In this document: in pieces, positions 22,392 through 22,500 of the stretch
How the letters are laid out: each line of letters begins with the position of its first letter
How positions within the stretch are numbered: position 1 is the first letter of the stretch
DNA from: Alphaproteobacteria bacterium
GTDB lineage: Bacteria > Pseudomonadota > Alphaproteobacteria > Sphingomonadales > Sphingomonadaceae
Assembly (NCBI GenBank): GCA_018970965.1
Contig: JAGWVG010000004.1
Coordinates: forward strand, 1-22,500
Length of the DNA: 22,500 bases
Direction: 5' to 3'
Notes under the pieces: model-generated
Databases searched by the model: none
What the model was told of the DNA's origin: nothing
The model's input: only the letters and a program-made list of their open reading frames with translations
Position numbers and translations under genes: made by a program

Positions 22392-22500
22392 ATGACTAAT
22401 ATTACCAAGCCGGTCCGCAAGCCTGCGCGTCCGTTTTTTTCTTCCGGTCCCTGCGCCAAGCCGCCGGGCTATTCCCTCGACAGACTGGCCACCGAATCGC
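22392..22500 (+). CDS. serC: Phosphoserine aminotransferase SerC (partial, N-terminus only)
   Basis: The first 36 codons only; the rest lies beyond the right edge. The start ATG is at 22392 with GAGGAGAG (22379-22386) before it. Residues 14-28 read PFFSSGPCAKPPGYS, the N-terminal block of alphaproteobacterial SerC (FSSGPCAKRPG pattern), a PLP enzyme that makes phosphoserine from phosphohydroxypyruvate and glutamate. The structured leader and promoter directly upstream support the call. In this lineage serA often follows, which cannot be seen here. Confidence 0.9.
   Translation, partial: MTNITKPVRKPARPFFSSGPCAKPPGYSLDRLATES

Noticed and set aside
1..22500. Mobile element, prophage, CRISPR or RNA operon
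   Set aside because: No transposase, integrase, direct-repeat array, tRNA or rRNA sequence recognised; genes are intact and of even composition. The S24 repressor has no phage genes around it.

Overview
The window looks like chromosomal core DNA of an alphaproteobacterium, most likely a sphingomonad (Sphingomonadales). The evidence is the gene order hemE / Rp001-type regulator / maf / aroE / coaE / dnaQ, the presence of rho, an MmcB-family nuclease and a DUF1491 protein, a moderately high GC content, and an alphaproteobacterial-type serC start with a structured leader. I saw no tRNA, rRNA, CRISPR array, insertion sequence or prophage, and no disrupted gene.

Left arm (1-3782, all on the minus strand): hemE, hemJ, a 152-nt gap, rho, then two adjacent TerC-family membrane protein genes, the second cut by the window edge. 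hemE and hemJ act in haem synthesis and rho terminates transcription.

Centre (about 3783-4106): a gene-free stretch between divergent hemE and the PEP synthase/PPDK regulatory protein gene. It holds a perfect DnaA box (TTATCCACA), a one-mismatch box, two weaker boxes, two good dyads, TCCCCA motifs and GANTC sites. hemE / RP001 is the published location of the Caulobacter and Rickettsia replication origin, so I read this as the chromosomal oriC. This is the most notable item in the window.

Right arm, first part (4107-10507, plus strand): ppsR, maf, aroE and coaE are joined by 4-nt stop/start overlaps. They are followed by dnaQ, long-form hpf, ptsN, a DUF1491 gene, a secreted SleB-type cell wall hydrolase and mmcB. 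The start codon of mmcB lies inside a perfect 10-bp hairpin.

Middle accessory part (10555-14475, minus strand): a secreted metal-dependent amidohydrolase, a prolyl-4-hydroxylase-like 2OG-Fe(II) oxygenase and a secreted DUF885 peptidase-like protein.

Regulatory island (14565-15951): a two-gene operon of a 58-residue helix-turn-helix-like protein and a 97-residue orphan diverges from a HTH plus S24-peptidase (CI/LexA-like) repressor. The repressor gene ends tail-to-tail with a 58-residue two-helix membrane protein gene.

Right end (16097-22500, plus strand): tamA and tamB, translationally coupled, form the outer-membrane translocation and assembly module. They are followed by a leader with a consensus-like promoter and a hairpin series resembling the serC RNA motif, and then the first 36 codons of serC.
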